64,000 bases of DNA from Chitinophaga filiformis (GTDB lineage: Bacteria; Bacteroidota; Bacteroidia; Chitinophagales; Chitinophagaceae). Shown piece by piece: positions 62,049 to 64,000 of the stretch. The stretch spans positions 2,087,001-2,151,000 of the forward strand of contig NZ_CP095855.1 of assembly GCF_023100805.1 (NCBI RefSeq), given 5' to 3'. A program made the position numbers and the translations under genes. Numbering within the stretch: position 1 is the first letter of the stretch; the number at the start of each line of letters is the position of its first letter. Below the pieces are notes generated by a model. That model ran no database searches, was not told the origin of the DNA, and worked only from the letters and a program-made list of their open reading frames with translations.

Positions 62049-63575
62049 ATGCTCCGGAGGTTTATTTATATCACTGCCTGTTTGCTGCTCTGCAGTCAGT
62101 ACGGGTGTAAGAAGTTCCTGAATGTGGAGCCGCTGGACCGGCTTTCGGGGAACACATTCTTCAAATCAGCGAAAGATGTGGAAGATAATATATGGGACAT
62201 CTATGGCCTGTTCAGAGATGCTACAGGTTCCTGTCCATTGTTTGCCCTGGCGGGAGAGGCAAGGGGCGGTATGCTGGCTATGTCGCCCAAGGGAGACGGG
62301 GCCGACAGGACTTTCGTGGAGTATGTGGCCAAGAATGACCTGATACCGGTTATTTACAGGCCGCCAGGTAAAGACTTCTGGGACATATTTGATCTCTATA
62401 TGCTGGCAGACTGGAAGCCTTTCTATCGCGTCATACAGGCTTGTAATATCCTGATCTATGAAGTGGACAGGCGTGACATACCAGACCTGACCGAGGACCG
62501 TAAAAAGACCTATAAAGCGGAAGCCATTTTTATGCGCTGTCTTTCCTATTTCATTATGGTAAGGCTCTGGGGAGATGTAGTGTACTATACGGATGCTTAT
62601 CACCAGGCGCCATTACCCCGCGAGAAGATGGTGACAGTGATGAACAATTGTATTGCAGACCTGACGGCGGTAATGGAAGCGCTGCCATGGAGCTTTACTG
62701 AGCCTGCCTACCAGGGCGCCCGTACCAGCCGGGGATCTGCCATAGGACTGCTGATGGAAATGCATATGTGGAATGCGGGTTTTGATAAAGCGAATGCACA
62801 GAAATATTACCAGGCTACAGCTGACCTGGGCGATGAGCTGATGAAGAGCGGCGCTTATATGCTGTTGCCGATAGAGGAGTCGTTCACCATCTTTAAGGGC
62901 CGTTCAAGGGAAAGCCTGTTCGATATTGTGATCAGCTCCAACTACGGCGAAGGGCTGGCAGAGAAATGGAATGATCTTTCCGAGCTGGTAGTACATTATC
63001 CATATAAACGCCCGGCATGGAACCACCAGTACAGTTTCTGTTACTTCCGTGCAGAGTACCTGCGCCGCCTGTATCCTTCCGGCGTTCCCGATGCCAGGAT
63101 ACAGATGTGGTTCGACTCACAGATGTTTGCCAATGACGGCACTTTTATGTTCCTCAAGTATAATAGTCTGTATGAGCAGGGTAACTCGGACGTGAATGTG
63201 GATAACAACCTCATAGTACTAAGATATGCCGGCGCTGTACTGCTGAGGGCAGAGGCACTGGCTGAACTGGGACAGACAGATGAGGCTATCCGTTTGATGA
63301 ATATGATCAGGCAGCGCGCGAAGACCACCTTGTACCAGGGAGGAACAGTCCAGGCCCTGAAGGATGCTATTTTTACGGAGCGGGCGAAAGAGCTGATGAT
63401 GGAAGGACATTATTATTTTGACGTGGTGCGTACCGGCAGGGTGACTAACCAGCAATGGTGTTACTATCCGCTTACACAGGCGCAATTCGATAATGGTGGC
63501 TGGACATGGCCTGTCAACTCTGCTGCGTTGGATAACAATCCCTATATGCAACTGAACAATTATTGGTTAAGATAA
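62049..63575 (+). CDS. SusD/RagB-type glycan-binding lipoprotein
   Basis: A 508-residue surface lipoprotein, start at ATG 62049 (MLRRFIYITACLLLCSQYGC, lipobox CSQYGC); ATG 62016 overlapping the SusC stop is an alternative. SusD features: KKFLNVEPLDRLSGNTFF, AEAIFMRCLSYFIMVRLWGDV and IFTERAKELMMEGHYYFDVV. Partner of the preceding SusC. The next gene follows 10 bp later. Confidence 0.93.
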   Translation: MLRRFIYITACLLLCSQYGCKKFLNVEPLDRLSGNTFFKSAKDVEDNIWDIYGLFRDATGSCPLFALAGEARGGMLAMSPKGDGADRTFVEYVAKNDLIPVIYRPPGKDFWDIFDLYMLADWKPFYRVIQACNILIYEVDRRDIPDLTEDRKKTYKAEAIFMRCLSYFIMVRLWGDVVYYTDAYHQAPLPREKMVTVMNNCIADLTAVMEALPWSFTEPAYQGARTSRGSAIGLLMEMHMWNAGFDKANAQKYYQATADLGDELMKSGAYMLLPIEESFTIFKGRSRESLFDIVISSNYGEGLAEKWNDLSELVVHYPYKRPAWNHQYSFCYFRAEYLRRLYPSGVPDARIQMWFDSQMFANDGTFMFLKYNSLYEQGNSDVNVDNNLIVLRYAGAVLLRAEALAELGQTDEAIRLMNMIRQRAKTTLYQGGTVQALKDAIFTERAKELMMEGHYYFDVVRTGRVTNQQWCYYPLTQAQFDNGGWTWPVNSAALDNNPYMQLNNYWLR

Positions 63576-63585
63576 AATAATACTT

Positions 63586-64000
63586 ATGCGGACAATACTG
63601 TGCTTTATGGCTGCCCTCTTACTGGGTTTGTGCGCCTGTAATAAAGATAAATACTACCAGGACTCGGGTACCCACGATCCTGCTTTTAAAGGAACTACAC
63701 TGGATTACCTGGATGCCGTGCCTTTCTATTTTGATACGGTAGCGACTATTGTGAGACTAGCTGGCATGGAAGAAGTTTTTAACAGCGATACGCTTACTTT
63801 CTTCGCCCCGACCGACAGGAGTGTGCTGCGTTTGATGCAGTCACTTAATTACGAACTGTACCGACTTGGGTATGATACGGTGAAAGTGCTGTCGGACGTA
63901 CCGAAGGAGATCTGGTTTAAATACCTGCAACGATATATGTTCCATGGCAGCAATGAGCTGAAGGATTATCCACAGATAGATTATAACCTGCTGAACACTT
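63586..64000 (+). CDS. Fasciclin-domain lipoprotein, 5' part (runs off window)
   Basis: The first 138 residues of a lipoprotein (MRTILCFMAALLLGLCAC, C18). The chain is fasciclin-like: TLDYLDAVPFYFDTVATIVRL, then TLTFFAPTDRSVLRLM, the conserved FAPTD box. By analogy with the first SusCD pair it may carry carbohydrate-binding modules further on, outside the window. Continues the operon. Confidence 0.85.
   Translation, partial: MRTILCFMAALLLGLCACNKDKYYQDSGTHDPAFKGTTLDYLDAVPFYFDTVATIVRLAGMEEVFNSDTLTFFAPTDRSVLRLMQSLNYELYRLGYDTVKVLSDVPKEIWFKYLQRYMFHGSNELKDYPQIDYNLLNT

Overview
The window looks like a chromosomal segment of a soil-type Bacteroidota bacterium close to Chitinophaga (Chitinophagaceae). 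The reasons are two SusC/SusD pairs, fasciclin lipoproteins, a protein with a type IX secretion sorting tail, Bacteroidota-type promoters (TTG, about 20 nt, TAnnTTTG), few Shine-Dalgarno sequences and carbohydrate-active enzymes of families GH2, GH43 and GH92. The genus is an inference from gene content; no rRNA is present.

Layout. 1-22,400 is core-like and metabolic. It holds the 3' end of a GH92 mannosidase, an ArsR regulator divergent from a lysA-like decarboxylase and a SUFU-domain protein, a large metallophosphatase, a DUF4846 protein, a maltose/galactoside-type acetyltransferase and a DUF1349 protein. After these come GH2 and GH43 enzymes, a bacterial PARG-like protein, a PPP-type phosphatase, a thiamine-diphosphate decarboxylase paired with an L-amino-acid oxidase, a T9SS-sorted fibre-like protein and an exported DUF695/RraB-like protein.

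22,400-42,500 is an accessory island, AT-richer in parts, with many gene stubs and long gaps. It ends at a tRNA-Gln(CUG) gene next to what looks like the stub of a tyrosine integrase. Its cargo looks like defence or conflict genes. There is a trypsin-like protease with an unknown partner, a three-gene exported double-metalloprotease operon and a HExxH protein of unknown type. There is also a complete ABC-three-component (ABC-3C) system (Mrr-like nuclease effector, middle component, DUF3732/Rad50-like ATPase), a DUF4365 nuclease-like protein with a helical tail, a small HTH protein and a nuclease-like protein with an altered active site. A short repeat carrying a TGTGGATAAC-like core occurs three times at module borders.

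42,500-64,000 returns to core-like DNA: a secreted subtilase, an AraC regulator divergent from a TolC-HlyD-MFS efflux operon, a TPR-like protein, then a long polysaccharide-utilisation operon running off the right edge. Its order is SusC, SusD, fasciclin-CBM6-CBM6, DUF5007-like lipoprotein, SusC, SusD, fasciclin. The palindrome GTAATCGATTAC lies about 57-60 bp before both the first susC and the GH2 gene, suggesting that one LacI-type regulator controls both.

All calls come from reading the sequence; no database search was run. Starts were moved to internal ATG or signal-peptide positions where the longest frame began at an implausible codon.
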